From NCBI GenBank assembly GCA_030694465.1, contig JAUXYJ010000054.1:62001-126000 (forward strand): DNA of 64,000 nt. The letters run 5' to 3'. The stretch comes from Deltaproteobacteria bacterium (GTDB taxonomy: Bacteria > Myxococcota_A > Polyangia > Polyangiales > Ga0077539). The notes under the pieces are model-generated. The model was not told where the DNA came from. It saw nothing but the letters and a program-made list of their open reading frames with translations, and did not search any database. This document shows, piece by piece, positions 18,147 through 26,911 of this stretch (its first letter is position 1; each line of letters opens with the position of its first letter). The translations under genes were made by a program, and so were the position numbers.

Positions 18147-18821
18147 ATGATCGCTCTTCGTTCGACCAAGCTGCTCGCACTCTCGCTGCTGGCACAAGCC
18201 GCCACCGGGTGCCTCCTCTCGGGCGGCTACTACGGCACCACCGAGATTCAAGGGCCCAATGTCGTCGCGACGGGTGGCACCGCAGTCGTTCAGCCGGTCA
18301 ACACACAGGTCTCAACAACCCCTGTGAACGCCACGATCAACGTGCAGCTGCAACCTCCGTCTGGCGTGACGCAGATGCAGATCCAGTGCAACCCGTCTGC
18401 ACAGGAGCTCTGTGATGGCATCGACAACAACTGCAACGGCGCCATTGATGAAGGCTGCGGCTACCAGACGGGCCAAGTCCAGGTCACGGTCGCCTGGCAG
18501 GGCACCGCAGACATCGATTTGCACGTCCACGACCCCAGCGGTGAAGAGCTCTACTACGGTCACCGCACGACGAGCGCGGGCGGGACGCTGGATCGCGACG
18601 CGAACGCCGCGTGCAGCCAGTCTCCGCCCTCGGTCGAGAACGTTTACTACGCGCAGCCCCCTCGTGGACAGTACCGCGCTCGCGTCCACGTCTACGCCAC
18701 GTGCAACGATTCGAGCATCCCGATCGTGCTCTCGATCTCGGTGGGCGGCCAAGTTCACTCGTTTCAGCAAGTGCTCTCACAGCGCGGACAGGATTTCGAA
18801 ATCCCGTTCGTTGTGCAGTGA
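18147..18821 (+). CDS. Lipoprotein with MopE-type motif and DUF2135-like domain
   Basis: 224 residues. MIALRSTKLLALSLLAQAATGC is a lipoprotein signal, and GGAGA at 18134-18138 is well placed for ATG 18147, deciding against the upstream ATG at 18102. After a Thr/Val-rich stretch comes ELCDGIDNNCNGAIDEGC, the Cys/Asp/Asn motif known from the copper-binding surface protein MopE and common in Myxococcota; metal binding here is inferred. The C-terminal domain (VTVAWQGTADIDLHVHDPSG, GGTLDRDANAAC) resembles DUF2135/YfaP-type beta-sandwiches. The protein is probably surface exposed. Confidence 0.75.
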   Translation: MIALRSTKLLALSLLAQAATGCLLSGGYYGTTEIQGPNVVATGGTAVVQPVNTQVSTTPVNATINVQLQPPSGVTQMQIQCNPSAQELCDGIDNNCNGAIDEGCGYQTGQVQVTVAWQGTADIDLHVHDPSGEELYYGHRTTSAGGTLDRDANAACSQSPPSVENVYYAQPPRGQYRARVHVYATCNDSSIPIVLSISVGGQVHSFQQVLSQRGQDFEIPFVVQ

Positions 18822-18928
18822 TCCCAAGCGATTTGAAGTCGTTCGTTGGGAACGCTTGAGAATCGTGACGGGACAGTGTTGCTCTGATTGGTCCCGCAGG
18901 GCGTAAATCCGCTATTCTAACCACTGCT

Positions 18929-21697
18929 ATGACGTCGAACCCGAAAGTTCCCTCGACAGCGGCTCGTCGCTTCTCTCTCGGAGAGCGCACGATTGAGGGC
19001 ACCAGTGGTGTGCTTCTGTTCGGCCGAGACCCGGATACTGGCACACCCGTCGTGGTCAAATTGTTTAGGCCCACCGCCTTTGCCACCGCGCCCGAACGCC
19101 AGAAGGCAGTGCGTGAGCTGGTCAAGCAGGTTGGGTTGCGTCACCCGTCGCTGCCAAGAATCGTCGCAACAGGCGACGAAGAGGGCGTGTTGTGGGTCGC
19201 CCGCGATTGGATCGAAGGGCGGTCTCTCAACGAGCTCATCGCAGAGGGACCCCTTCAAGAGTCCGATGCGACACGGATTGCCTCCCAGATCGCGTCGGCG
19301 CTGATGGAGTTGCACCGCGTGATGCTCGTCCATCGCGACATCCGTCCCGGCCACGTGATCCTCGGAATCGACGGCATCGCGCGGTTGATTGACACCTCGG
19401 GCTCGCGCGTCACGACGCTCCAAGACGGGCGCGCAGTGATGGGCACGGTCGGGTGGATGTCTCCCGAAGCAGCAAGCGGAAAACTGGTCAACGCGCGCAG
19501 TGATCTCTATTCACTGGGCGCGCTCTTACTGACCATGCTCTCGGGCGCGAACCCGTTTGGAGTCGGAAGCGACACCGAGATCTTGCATCGTCAAACGACC
19601 ATTGATCCGGTGTGTCCAAGCGCTGTTTCAGACGCATGCGCGACGCTGGTGCTCTCGGCCCTCGCGCGCGAACCCCGCGAACGTCCCTTCAACGCGCAAC
19701 AATTCGAGCGCAATTTGGGTGCTTTTTTCGTTAGCGAGCGCGAAGCACTCGACGACGAAGGTCCACCCACTGCGGCGATTGACGAGGGGATGATCTCAAA
19801 GGCCCTCGCGATCACGGCAGGGCCTTCGATCGTCGACGACGAGTTTGACGACGCCGAGCAGACCGAAGTTGGCAAGCCGGCTCTCGCAGCGGCTCCCATG
19901 TCCCCGCCTCCACGCGCGCAGCTCTCGAGCCCCGCGATCCCTGCTCCACCCCCGAACACGGCTTCACACCGAATGCCTCCAGTGGGTGGCAACGCGGCGC
20001 TTGAGTCACGCCCAGTCTCGATCCCACCCCCAAGTGGGAGCGGTCTTCGCAAGGCCACACTCGTCGGCATGGCGCCGCTTCACCCCAAAGCTCCTGCTCC
20101 TTCGACGGCGTCATCCAAGCGCGAAGACTCAGGTTCTCGCGCCTCAACCGATTTTGAGCGTGAAGAGAACACGCTGATTCAAGAAGACTCCCGCATTTTT
20201 GGGACTGCAGGGACACGTTCGGCAAGCGTTCACGGCACCGCCGTACCGCCGCTTCCACCCGGCTTGGCAACGGATGTGCTCCACCGCGGTGGCAACGTGG
20301 ACGCACCCATTGCGGCACATTCAGCTCCCGCCCTTCAGATCCCGACCCCGTTTTCACACATCGGAACAGCCAGCGCTCATGTCGCGGCACCCACGCCCGA
20401 CTACGAAACCGAAGAAGAAGAAGGCAGCCCCACGATCTCGGCCCACTTTGGTGCGCTTAGAGCCTCGGCAGAAGAGCCCTCTGCGATCACCGAGGATTCT
20501 GCCTCGTGGGACGAGGCCGCAGCGATGGGTCAGCCCAACGCGCCCTACGTCGCAGCACCCATGCAAGCCGCACCACCCGTCGGCCAGCAGTACAGTGAGT
20601 ATCAGCCAGCACGGCCGCCCTACCCGGGAATGCCCGCACAGGGTCAGCCCATGGCCCAGGCCCATGGCGAAATGCAACCTGCGTATCCGGCGCCCGGCAT
20701 GGCTCCACCAATGCAGGGCCAAGGTGGCTACGGGCAATCGCCTACCGGGTACGCCCCCCAGCCTGGCGTCTATCCTACCGGCGCTTACCCGCAAATGCAG
20801 GGCACCGGGATGTATCCTCAGCAAAACCCAGCGATGAGCGCCGCCTGGCAGGCCATGCCGCCCAAGGCCGCTCCGTTGTGGCCCTGGATTTTGGCGGGCT
20901 GCATGATCGCTGCCGTCGCTGGCGGCACAGGCTATGCGATGGCCATGCGTGGGCGCGGTGCGGCGACGACACTCAACGCAGAGATGCCTCCTACTCTGCC
21001 GACGGTCGCTTCACCCAGCACAGTCGGGACGCTGCCTCCCACGCCAACGACCCCGGTGGCACCGCAGCAGGTTGTGATTCCTGCACCGACGGCGACGCCC
21101 ACAGTGGTGGTCCCGACGGTGGTCCCCACGCCTCCCGAGCCTCCTCAGCCCGCACCCGTTCCGGTGGCTCTCCCCGCGACACCACAGCCGGCGCAGCCCA
21201 CACCGCAACCGGAGCCCCCGGCGGTTCGTCCGACTCCAGTCGCACCGGCCCAGACTCGCGTCGTTTCAACAGCGCACCCTCCGGTCATAGCTCCGCCGCC
21301 TCGCCCGGTGCCACAGACCCCTGTCCAGCAGGCACGCGCCCTCATGGCGCGCGGAGACAACGCCGGGGCCAAGTCCCTGCTCGAGTCCTGGGTGGCCAGC
21401 CACCCGCGTGACGCAGAAGCCCAATACCAGCTTGGCGAGGCCCGGTTTGTACTTGGACAAAGACGACCCGCAGGCGACTCGTATCGACTGGCGATTTCGG
21501 CTGGAAACTACGCGCGTCGCTATTGGCAGCGACTTGTGGATCGTCAAATCTCGATCGGCGATCGACAAGGCGCAATCAACACCTTGCAGGACGTCCTGCG
21601 ACACCGCGCCGGCGATCGAGATGCGCAGCGGCAGCTCAACTCCCTGCAGGGAAACAGCGCCCCAGTACCGGCATTTGGTCGCCCAGCGGGGCGCTAG
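18929..21697 (+). CDS. Eukaryotic-like Ser/Thr kinase-fold protein with degenerate active site and periplasmic TPR tail
   Basis: 922 residues. The kinase fold occupies about residues 15-270: the ATP-binding Lys is K44 (VVVK), the catalytic loop is HRDIRPGHV with D137 kept but the usual Asn replaced by H142, DFG is replaced by D155-Thr-Ser, and the SPE-type motif is WMSPEA. The changed metal ligands suggest weak or absent kinase activity. A Pro/Gln/Met-rich low-complexity linker of roughly 350 residues leads to one transmembrane helix (about 649-672, WPWILAGCMIAAVAGGTGYA), a second Pro/Thr linker, and a C-terminal TPR-like domain outside the membrane (ARALMARGDNAGAKSLLESW). It may relay or scaffold an envelope signal rather than phosphorylate. 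Confidence 0.75.
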   Translation: MTSNPKVPSTAARRFSLGERTIEGTSGVLLFGRDPDTGTPVVVKLFRPTAFATAPERQKAVRELVKQVGLRHPSLPRIVATGDEEGVLWVARDWIEGRSLNELIAEGPLQESDATRIASQIASALMELHRVMLVHRDIRPGHVILGIDGIARLIDTSGSRVTTLQDGRAVMGTVGWMSPEAASGKLVNARSDLYSLGALLLTMLSGANPFGVGSDTEILHRQTTIDPVCPSAVSDACATLVLSALAREPRERPFNAQQFERNLGAFFVSEREALDDEGPPTAAIDEGMISKALAITAGPSIVDDEFDDAEQTEVGKPALAAAPMSPPPRAQLSSPAIPAPPPNTASHRMPPVGGNAALESRPVSIPPPSGSGLRKATLVGMAPLHPKAPAPSTASSKREDSGSRASTDFEREENTLIQEDSRIFGTAGTRSASVHGTAVPPLPPGLATDVLHRGGNVDAPIAAHSAPALQIPTPFSHIGTASAHVAAPTPDYETEEEEGSPTISAHFGALRASAEEPSAITEDSASWDEAAAMGQPNAPYVAAPMQAAPPVGQQYSEYQPARPPYPGMPAQGQPMAQAHGEMQPAYPAPGMAPPMQGQGGYGQSPTGYAPQPGVYPTGAYPQMQGTGMYPQQNPAMSAAWQAMPPKAAPLWPWILAGCMIAAVAGGTGYAMAMRGRGAATTLNAEMPPTLPTVASPSTVGTLPPTPTTPVAPQQVVIPAPTATPTVVVPTVVPTPPEPPQPAPVPVALPATPQPAQPTPQPEPPAVRPTPVAPAQTRVVSTAHPPVIAPPPRPVPQTPVQQARALMARGDNAGAKSLLESWVASHPRDAEAQYQLGEARFVLGQRRPAGDSYRLAISAGNYARRYWQRLVDRQISIGDRQGAINTLQDVLRHRAGDRDAQRQLNSLQGNSAPVPAFGRPAGR

Positions 21698-21745
21698 GTC
21701 GTCGGGACGCCGAGTGAGCGCGACATTCGTTCGCCCCCGAGAAGC

Positions 21746-22822
21746 TCACCCGCCAAAGAGGCCGCGAACAATTCCCCAGAGTTCTCGGGACGTTACAAAC
21801 AAGAACAGCCCGAGCATGAGCATCATGGAGCCCGCGAGAATTCGCGCTTCGATCGCTGGGTTGGGCTTGCGTCGCGCGACCATCTCGTACGCGAGCAAGA
21901 TCAGACGCCCACCATCCAGAACGGGGATGGGCAAGAGGTTCATGATGAAGAGCTGGAGCGAGATAATCGCCACCGCGCTCAACCCATCACGCCAGCCCTT
22001 CGACGCCTGTTGAGCCGTCTCTTGGACCATGCGAACCGGCCCCATCAGCTGTGCGTCTTTGATCTCTCGACGAAAGATTTTGGACAGCATCTGGACGATC
22101 TCTGCGGTGATCATTGCGGGTCGCGTGACCGCATCCGAGGCAGCGCGCCGCAACGTCACCGGACGGTACTGAGCCCTCTGAGTGATCCCGATGCCAAAAT
22201 ACGTGTGGCCCTCGATCACCAGGGGCCGTGGGACAATGCTCACCTCGCTCGCCTCGCCGGCGCGGGTGTACCGAACACGAAGGGGTTGGCCATTGGAGGC
22301 TCGAACGCGGTCCAGCATCGCGCCCCAAGTCGGCGTGGCGACGTCGTTGATCGCGACGATGGCGTCGTCGGCGCGAAGCCCAGCGGCCGCGGCAGGCTTG
22401 TTGGCGGACACATCACCCACGATCGCGCGAGCGCTCGCGTCGAGCCGCTCACCGCCAAACGCCAAGAGCGCAAACACGGCGAGGGATGCCGCGAAATAGT
22501 TCGCGAGTGGCCCCGCGGCGATCATCAAGAAGCGGGCGAGGGGGCGGGCGTTTTGGTAGCTCCCGCGGTCGTGTGGATCTACGGCCTCGCGAGGGTTCAT
22601 TCCGGCTACCTGGACGTAGGCGAGCACCGGAATCGCTGCGATTTGAAACACGGTCTCGCTGCCCTTGGGGCGCCAGCGTGCGATCACCGGACCAAACCCA
22701 ATCGAGTACGTGAGCACCCGCATCCCGAACGCGCGAGCCACGAGATAGTGACCAAACTCGTGGATGATCACCAGAAGTGAGATGGCCAAAACCACCCCGA
22801 CGATGGTGAGAGCTTTCTCCAT
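21746..22822 (-). CDS. rseP: Site-2 metalloprotease, RseP family
   Basis: 358 residues of the M50 intramembrane protease family, which cleaves membrane-bound substrates such as anti-sigma factors. The zinc site HEFGH is at residues 21-25 in the first transmembrane helix, and the third ligand lies in NLLPIPVLDGG (LDG at 302-304). A single PDZ domain occupies about residues 135-180 (KPAAAAGLRADDAIVAIND), whereas E. coli RseP has two. The gene converges on the degenerate-kinase gene with a 48-bp gap. Family assignment is secure; whether it regulates a sigma factor here is inference, as no anti-sigma gene is adjacent. Confidence 0.88.
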   Translation of the reverse strand: MEKALTIVGVVLAISLLVIIHEFGHYLVARAFGMRVLTYSIGFGPVIARWRPKGSETVFQIAAIPVLAYVQVAGMNPREAVDPHDRGSYQNARPLARFLMIAAGPLANYFAASLAVFALLAFGGERLDASARAIVGDVSANKPAAAAGLRADDAIVAINDVATPTWGAMLDRVRASNGQPLRVRYTRAGEASEVSIVPRPLVIEGHTYFGIGITQRAQYRPVTLRRAASDAVTRPAMITAEIVQMLSKIFRREIKDAQLMGPVRMVQETAQQASKGWRDGLSAVAIISLQLFIMNLLPIPVLDGGRLILLAYEMVARRKPNPAIEARILAGSMMLMLGLFLFVTSRELWGIVRGLFGG

Positions 22823-23039
22823 ACCCGTCCGTCCTTTGTCAGTCTTTGAAACGCATCGCAGCGCTGAGTCTGCTTACAACCAAGGCATCCCAACGGCCTC
22901 GCGAAAGAATCGTCGCGTCGCCCTAAGGGTTTGTGGGCAGACACTAGCACCGACGTCCCGGTTCCACACCGCCCAGTGATGGGTGCAATTGTGGGAACAT
23001 CGCGATTGGTTTGCGCTACCAACACAGCTCTACCTCGCC
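22823..23039. promoter_or_regulatory. Divergent intergenic region, rseP / transglutaminase
   Basis: 217 bp between the start codons of rseP (leftward) and the transglutaminase gene (rightward). It presumably carries both promoters. I see no operator-like palindrome, no convincing gene and no clear consensus promoter. Confidence 0.35.
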
Positions 23040-24869
23040 ATGACACTCCTGACGGGATCCAATCAACGACGACGCAACGCATTGGGTCACGCTGGCCGAG
23101 CACGCCCAAGCGTTTGGCTCCTCGCGCTCGTCTGCGGAGCGGGCATGGTGAGCGCCCAGCCCAGCCCGCGGGTGCTCCATCGGCCCATTCCGGGCGATAT
23201 TCCGCTGGACGATTCGCAGGCTCGGCCACCAAGTGTCCCGTCCGCCACGCCGTCCACGCTCGCGAGCCTTCCCGGGGTCGTCTCGACTCCTCGCGGCGGA
23301 CCGGGGCCCCAGGGCAATGGTGATATTCAGCGTCCGCGACCCACTTGGGAGGCCCCCTCGCGTGAGATGGACCTCAACACAGCTTCGCAAGCAGGGCTGC
23401 GGCTCCAGTATCGCGAGGTGTTTACACCCTCGGTCCAGCCCTTCAAGCGCGGCTCGGCCTTTGACCTCGTGGACGATCTGCAGCGGCTCTCGATCCGCGA
23501 CCCGGCGATTCGGCCCATGGTCGTCGGTGCAGACGCGCCAACGCACTGGCATGGGGATCGTCGTGCGCGGTTTGTTGGCAGTGTCCGCATCGAAGTGTCC
23601 CCCACCTGGCCGACGCCGATCCCTGGGGTCGCCGGCGAGCAGCGCGTGCTGCGTTATGCGACGAGCGACGGAGAGACACTCGAGTTCTTGAGTGACAGCG
23701 CGGGCAATCTCTTCGTTCGTGCGGCACAGGGCGCGACCGTTCAGCTCACCTACGTTCTTGAGGCACCCGAGAGCACATTTGCCGCAACGGACCTCCCCAC
23801 CGAGTCCGTGGCGACCGTGACATCCGCCATGGACCCTGCGCTTCGTCCACCCGTACCGCGGTGGCTGGCGACCAGCGCACAGACGGTGTTCTCGCGGCTG
23901 TCGATTGATTCACGGCGCCCATTTCGAGACGTCGTCGCGCAGCTGGTGCAGCATTTTCGTTCGTTTCGTGACGCTCCTCTCCCGCAGGCCTCGGGCGACG
24001 CCTTGAGCCAGCTCGCGTTGGGCGGAGTCGGCGCGTGCAGGCACCGCGCATATGCCATGACGTTGTTGCTTCACGCGCTCGGGATCCCTGCGAGATTTGT
24101 CAGCAACGAAGCCCACGCTTGGGTAGAGCTCTGGGTCCCAAGCTCGGGCTGGGCCCGCGTGGACCTCGGCGGTTGGAACGTACCTCTCGACGTAGACTCC
24201 ACGGCTGCCCAGCGATTTGAGCCCGCCCGTGCGGACGAATTCGCGCGGCCACCGGGCTATGAGTCACAGTTTTCGTCGCGATCCACCGCGGCGGGCGACG
24301 CGGGTACCTGGATTTCTGCGGACGCCGCCGCCAGCGTCGGAGCAAATCCTCCCGAGACCCGCGCAGCGCAACCCGGCCCGAGTCCAGGTTCGGGACACAA
24401 CGCGGGCATGGGCGCCAGTGGGTCTGGCGGCTCAACTGCGGCGTCTGGGCACGCGACGGACCCGATCTCACACACGAGCCCTCGGACGCCCGCTGAGGCG
24501 CTCGCAGCGCTGGCTGGCGTTGGCGAGCGTGAGGCTCTTGTTGCGCAGCCCACCATGACCACGCTAACCGACGCCGTCGCAGACGAGCAAGCCGGCGTTG
24601 GCACTGCGGGCGGCTTCGTACGAGGCTCGGTCATTCGTGTTCGTGGCATGGTGCGATCGGTCCGAGGCGAAACCGTCGAAGGGGTCGCGGTCGAGCTTGA
24701 GCTGGTTCGCCATGGGCGGTTGGCTCTGCGACTTGGGATGTGCTCCACGAATCAAGATGGGCGGTTCGAGGGCACCGTGTTGCTGCCGGCCACCCTCGAA
24801 ACCGCTGAGTACTCGCTGCGGGCGCGCAGCGTGGCCAACGCGCTCCATCTCAGCAGCGTCGGCGAGTAG
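23040..24869 (+). CDS. Secreted transglutaminase-like protein
   Basis: 609 residues. The N-terminus has basic residues then LLALVCGAGMVSAQ, a signal peptide. The transglutaminase-like core has the Cys-His-Asp triad: C333 in GVGACRHRAYAMTL, H359 in NEAHAWVELW and D375 in ARVDLGGWN. Such domains act as cysteine proteases, deamidases or cross-linkers; which applies here is unclear. After a Gly/Ser-rich linker the C-terminus (SVIRVRGMVRSVRGETVEGV, NQDGRFEGTVLLP) resembles a carboxypeptidase-regulatory or SpaA-like beta domain. A GTG at 22983 is possible, but ATG 23040 fits the signal peptide better. Confidence 0.8.
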   Translation: MTLLTGSNQRRRNALGHAGRARPSVWLLALVCGAGMVSAQPSPRVLHRPIPGDIPLDDSQARPPSVPSATPSTLASLPGVVSTPRGGPGPQGNGDIQRPRPTWEAPSREMDLNTASQAGLRLQYREVFTPSVQPFKRGSAFDLVDDLQRLSIRDPAIRPMVVGADAPTHWHGDRRARFVGSVRIEVSPTWPTPIPGVAGEQRVLRYATSDGETLEFLSDSAGNLFVRAAQGATVQLTYVLEAPESTFAATDLPTESVATVTSAMDPALRPPVPRWLATSAQTVFSRLSIDSRRPFRDVVAQLVQHFRSFRDAPLPQASGDALSQLALGGVGACRHRAYAMTLLLHALGIPARFVSNEAHAWVELWVPSSGWARVDLGGWNVPLDVDSTAAQRFEPARADEFARPPGYESQFSSRSTAAGDAGTWISADAAASVGANPPETRAAQPGPSPGSGHNAGMGASGSGGSTAASGHATDPISHTSPRTPAEALAALAGVGEREALVAQPTMTTLTDAVADEQAGVGTAGGFVRGSVIRVRGMVRSVRGETVEGVAVELELVRHGRLALRLGMCSTNQDGRFEGTVLLPATLETAEYSLRARSVANALHLSSVGE

Positions 24870-24911
24870 CTCGCTTGTCACGACAGCGCGTCCATGGGCA
24901 GCCGCCGCGGA

Positions 24912-24963
24912 GGGGAGAAAAGACAAGAGGCCCGACCCCGCACACTGTGCGGCGACGAGCCTC
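24912..24963 (-). terminator. Intrinsic terminator of the atpE operon
   Basis: Read leftward after atpE, GAGGC (24963-24959) pairs with GCCTC (24931-24927), and an inner stem CCGCAC/GTGCGG (24952-24947 and 24943-24938) closes a three-base loop. The stem is followed by TTGTCTTTTCTCC, a U-rich run in the transcript. The element lies about 40 bp past the atpE stop and also sits between convergent genes. Confidence 0.65.
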
Positions 24964-25004
24964 GTGGTGTTCGCTCACTTCGACGCGCGAAGCGAACGTG
25001 CGAA

Positions 25005-25337
25005 TCAGACCTTGCCCTGCATGAGGAAGGCGATGACGAACGCGTAGAGCACGAGCGACTCAATGAGCGCGAGCCCGAGAATCATCGGGGTTCCGAGCTT
25101 GCTTGCTGCGCCGGGGTTGCGTGCGATGCCCTCGAGAGCAGCCGAGGCAACACGCCCCTGGCCGAGTGCGCCACCGAATGCGGCGATTCCGATGGCAAGA
25201 CCTGCTGCCATGAAGGCCCACGAGGCCTTGTCGTTTGCATTGGATCCTGTGGCTGCAGCTGCTTCTTGGGCGAGAGCTGCAAAGCTGTACAAGGTCACAA
25301 GCGCTGCGCTCGAGATACCGAGCATCACCTTCTTCAT
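25005..25337 (-). CDS. atpE: ATP synthase F0 subunit c
   Basis: 110 residues. Subunit c forms the rotor ring of F-type ATP synthase. After an unusual signal-like extension ([20 protein letters not shown], then ALAQ) come the two helices joined by the polar loop ARNP. The ion-binding Glu is E93 in LALIES, followed by S94; Q60 in GALGQG lies exactly 33 residues earlier and Y98 five later, as in sodium-binding c subunits. The ATG at 25337 is chosen over the longer frame because AAGGAG (25346-25351, read leftward) sits 8 nt before it. It is the last gene of the operon, followed by a terminator. Confidence 0.95.
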   Translation of the reverse strand: MKKVMLGISSAALVTLYSFAALAQEAAAATGSNANDKASWAFMAAGLAIGIAAFGGALGQGRVASAALEGIARNPGAASKLGTPMILGLALIESLVLYAFVIAFLMQGKV

Positions 25338-25345
25338 GAGAGGGA

Positions 25346-25351
25346 CTCCTT
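25346..25351 (-). promoter_or_regulatory. Strong ribosome binding site of atpE
   Basis: AAGGAG on the minus strand, 8 nt before ATG 25337. It is one of the few near-perfect Shine-Dalgarno sequences in the window, and it decides the atpE start. A strong site suits subunit c, which is needed in more copies than the other F0 subunits. Confidence 0.8.
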
Positions 25352-25502
25352 CGTTACGATTCGTATGCGAGTGGGTAAAGGGATCGAAGACCAGAGCGAC
25401 TATCACAAGAGGTACCGGGTCAATCGATGCGGGCGCCTTCTACACGAACTGCGCCAAAAGACAAACCCTGTCGCTCGCTCTGAGAGACTTGGGGAGAATT
25501 TT

Positions 25503-26342
25503 TTAGTGGGCAACCGCCGGAGCGTGGGCGTGATCGCCTTGGGGGCCGTGATCGTCGTGATGTTCAATCGCCATCTGGATATACACGGTAGAAAGCAGGC
25601 AAAACACGTAGGTCTGTACGGTCACGACCAGCACGCCCATCAGCATAATCGGCACTGGAAGCACCAACGCGACGAGGACCGTGAAGACGCTCACCACCAA
25701 GTGATCGACGAACATATTCACCATCAAGCGAATGGCCAACGTGATCGGGCGCGCGATGTGCGAGATGATCTCGAGCGGCAGCATCAGCGGGGCGAGCCAC
25801 CAAACAGGCCCAAGAAAATGCTTGAGGTAAACGACGCCGTTACGCTTGAGACCGTAGAGGTGCGTGGTGATAAACACCACGAGACCGCACGCGAAGGTCA
25901 CGTTGAAATTCGACGTCGCAGGCGCGAAACCGGGCAAGAGGCCCAAGACGTTTGAGAAGAAAATGAAGAGCGCGCAGGTGCCAATGATCGGCAAGAAGTG
26001 CTTGGCGTCTTTGGCACCGAGAGCATCTTTGAGCAGCCCATAGAAGGCCTCGACGAAGTTCTCGGTGAACGAGGCCATCGTGAGCTTACCTTCTGGCAAC
26101 AGCGCCTTGTCGGTCTGCGCAATGCGAGCGCGGGTCGCTACAGCGAAGAGCAAAATCAGCAAGATCGCGAAGATCGCGAGGCCTGTGAACTCAAGCGTCA
26201 CCGGGGCGTGGGGATGGTTGAGCATCGCCTCGCTGGTGTGCGCGATTGAGCGATTCAGTCCCATGTGTTCGACCGCTTCTTCGAGGGCGTGGAGGCCAGG
26301 AAGGGTCATCAGGTAGGTGAACCAGGAGGTATGGTCGGGCAT
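25503..26342 (-). CDS. atpB: ATP synthase F0 subunit a
   Basis: 279 residues. Subunit a forms the ion half-channels next to the c ring. The essential Arg is in ITLAIRLMVNMF within the helix that faces the ring, and five to six membrane segments are visible (FAILLILLFAVAT, FIFFSNVLGLLPGF, LVVSVFTVLVALVLPVP). The C-terminus has a His-rich tail (HHDDHGPQGDHAHAP) beyond the last helix. The start MPDHTSWFTYL at 26342 is chosen because the upstream part of the frame is not family-like. It lies between the atpI-like gene and atpE. Confidence 0.95.
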   Translation of the reverse strand: MPDHTSWFTYLMTLPGLHALEEAVEHMGLNRSIAHTSEAMLNHPHAPVTLEFTGLAIFAILLILLFAVATRARIAQTDKALLPEGKLTMASFTENFVEAFYGLLKDALGAKDAKHFLPIIGTCALFIFFSNVLGLLPGFAPATSNFNVTFACGLVVFITTHLYGLKRNGVVYLKHFLGPVWWLAPLMLPLEIISHIARPITLAIRLMVNMFVDHLVVSVFTVLVALVLPVPIMLMGVLVVTVQTYVFCLLSTVYIQMAIEHHDDHGPQGDHAHAPAVAH

Positions 26343-26448
26343 CGCGAGCTCTTCAAAGGTTTCTGAGTGGGTCACTGCGGAGTGCAGTGTTGGGATCGAG
26401 AATGCGTCGGCGCGCGGGCTGCGAGCGTCTGCGCAAAGGTCAACCGAG

Positions 26449-26829
26449 TTACGGTGAATCTGTAGGGGCTGAATCGTCTGGATTAAACAGGCCAACGCCG
26501 ACGATCGCCAACATGACAGTGGAGAGCCCAGCCATAAAGGGCCCTCCTCGGACATGTCCACCCACAAGCAGCACCCCAACGAGGGCTACGAGTGCGATGA
26601 ACTTGAGCCCCAGCAAGAGCGCCGAGCGGGTCTTGTTGGGGGCCGTCTCATTGAGTAAATCACCAGCAAATCGTGCGAGAAGCGCGAAGTTGGCCGCACC
26701 TGTGGCCGTACCCACAAGACTCGAAACGGCTGCCGGCAACCCGAAGTACACGCCCGAAGTCAACGCCGAGATCGCGCCCAAAATGGCGCTCACGGCTAGG
26801 ACACGGACAATGAGAGGGGTTGGATTCAT
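26449..26829 (-). CDS. atpI: ATP synthase subunit I-like membrane protein
   Basis: 126 residues with four hydrophobic segments (VRVLAVSAILGAISALTSGV, GTATGAANFALLARFAG, GLKFIALVALVGVLLVGG, GLSTVMLAIVGVGLF). Size, topology and position directly before atpB match the AtpI/subunit I family, which assists assembly of the c ring. Primary sequence in this family is poorly conserved, so the call leans on context. Confidence 0.7.
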   Translation of the reverse strand: MNPTPLIVRVLAVSAILGAISALTSGVYFGLPAAVSSLVGTATGAANFALLARFAGDLLNETAPNKTRSALLLGLKFIALVALVGVLLVGGHVRGGPFMAGLSTVMLAIVGVGLFNPDDSAPTDSP

Positions 26830-26911
26830 CGGTGCGACTCAGAGGGATGGCGCGGTGACGCGTAGAGTGGTCTCTTCTCTTCGCGGCCTTGAGCACGATC
26901 TGCGAGGTCGA

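Noticed and set aside
18822..18857. Imperfect inverted repeat after the MopE-type lipoprotein gene
   Set aside because: A bulged TCCCAA/TTGGGA stem has no U-tract after it; it could be structure without function.
24894..25955. 353-residue rightward open frame across atpE and atpB
   Set aside because: Antisense to two secure ATP synthase genes; its product is His/Arg/Glu-rich as expected from reverse reading of membrane proteins.
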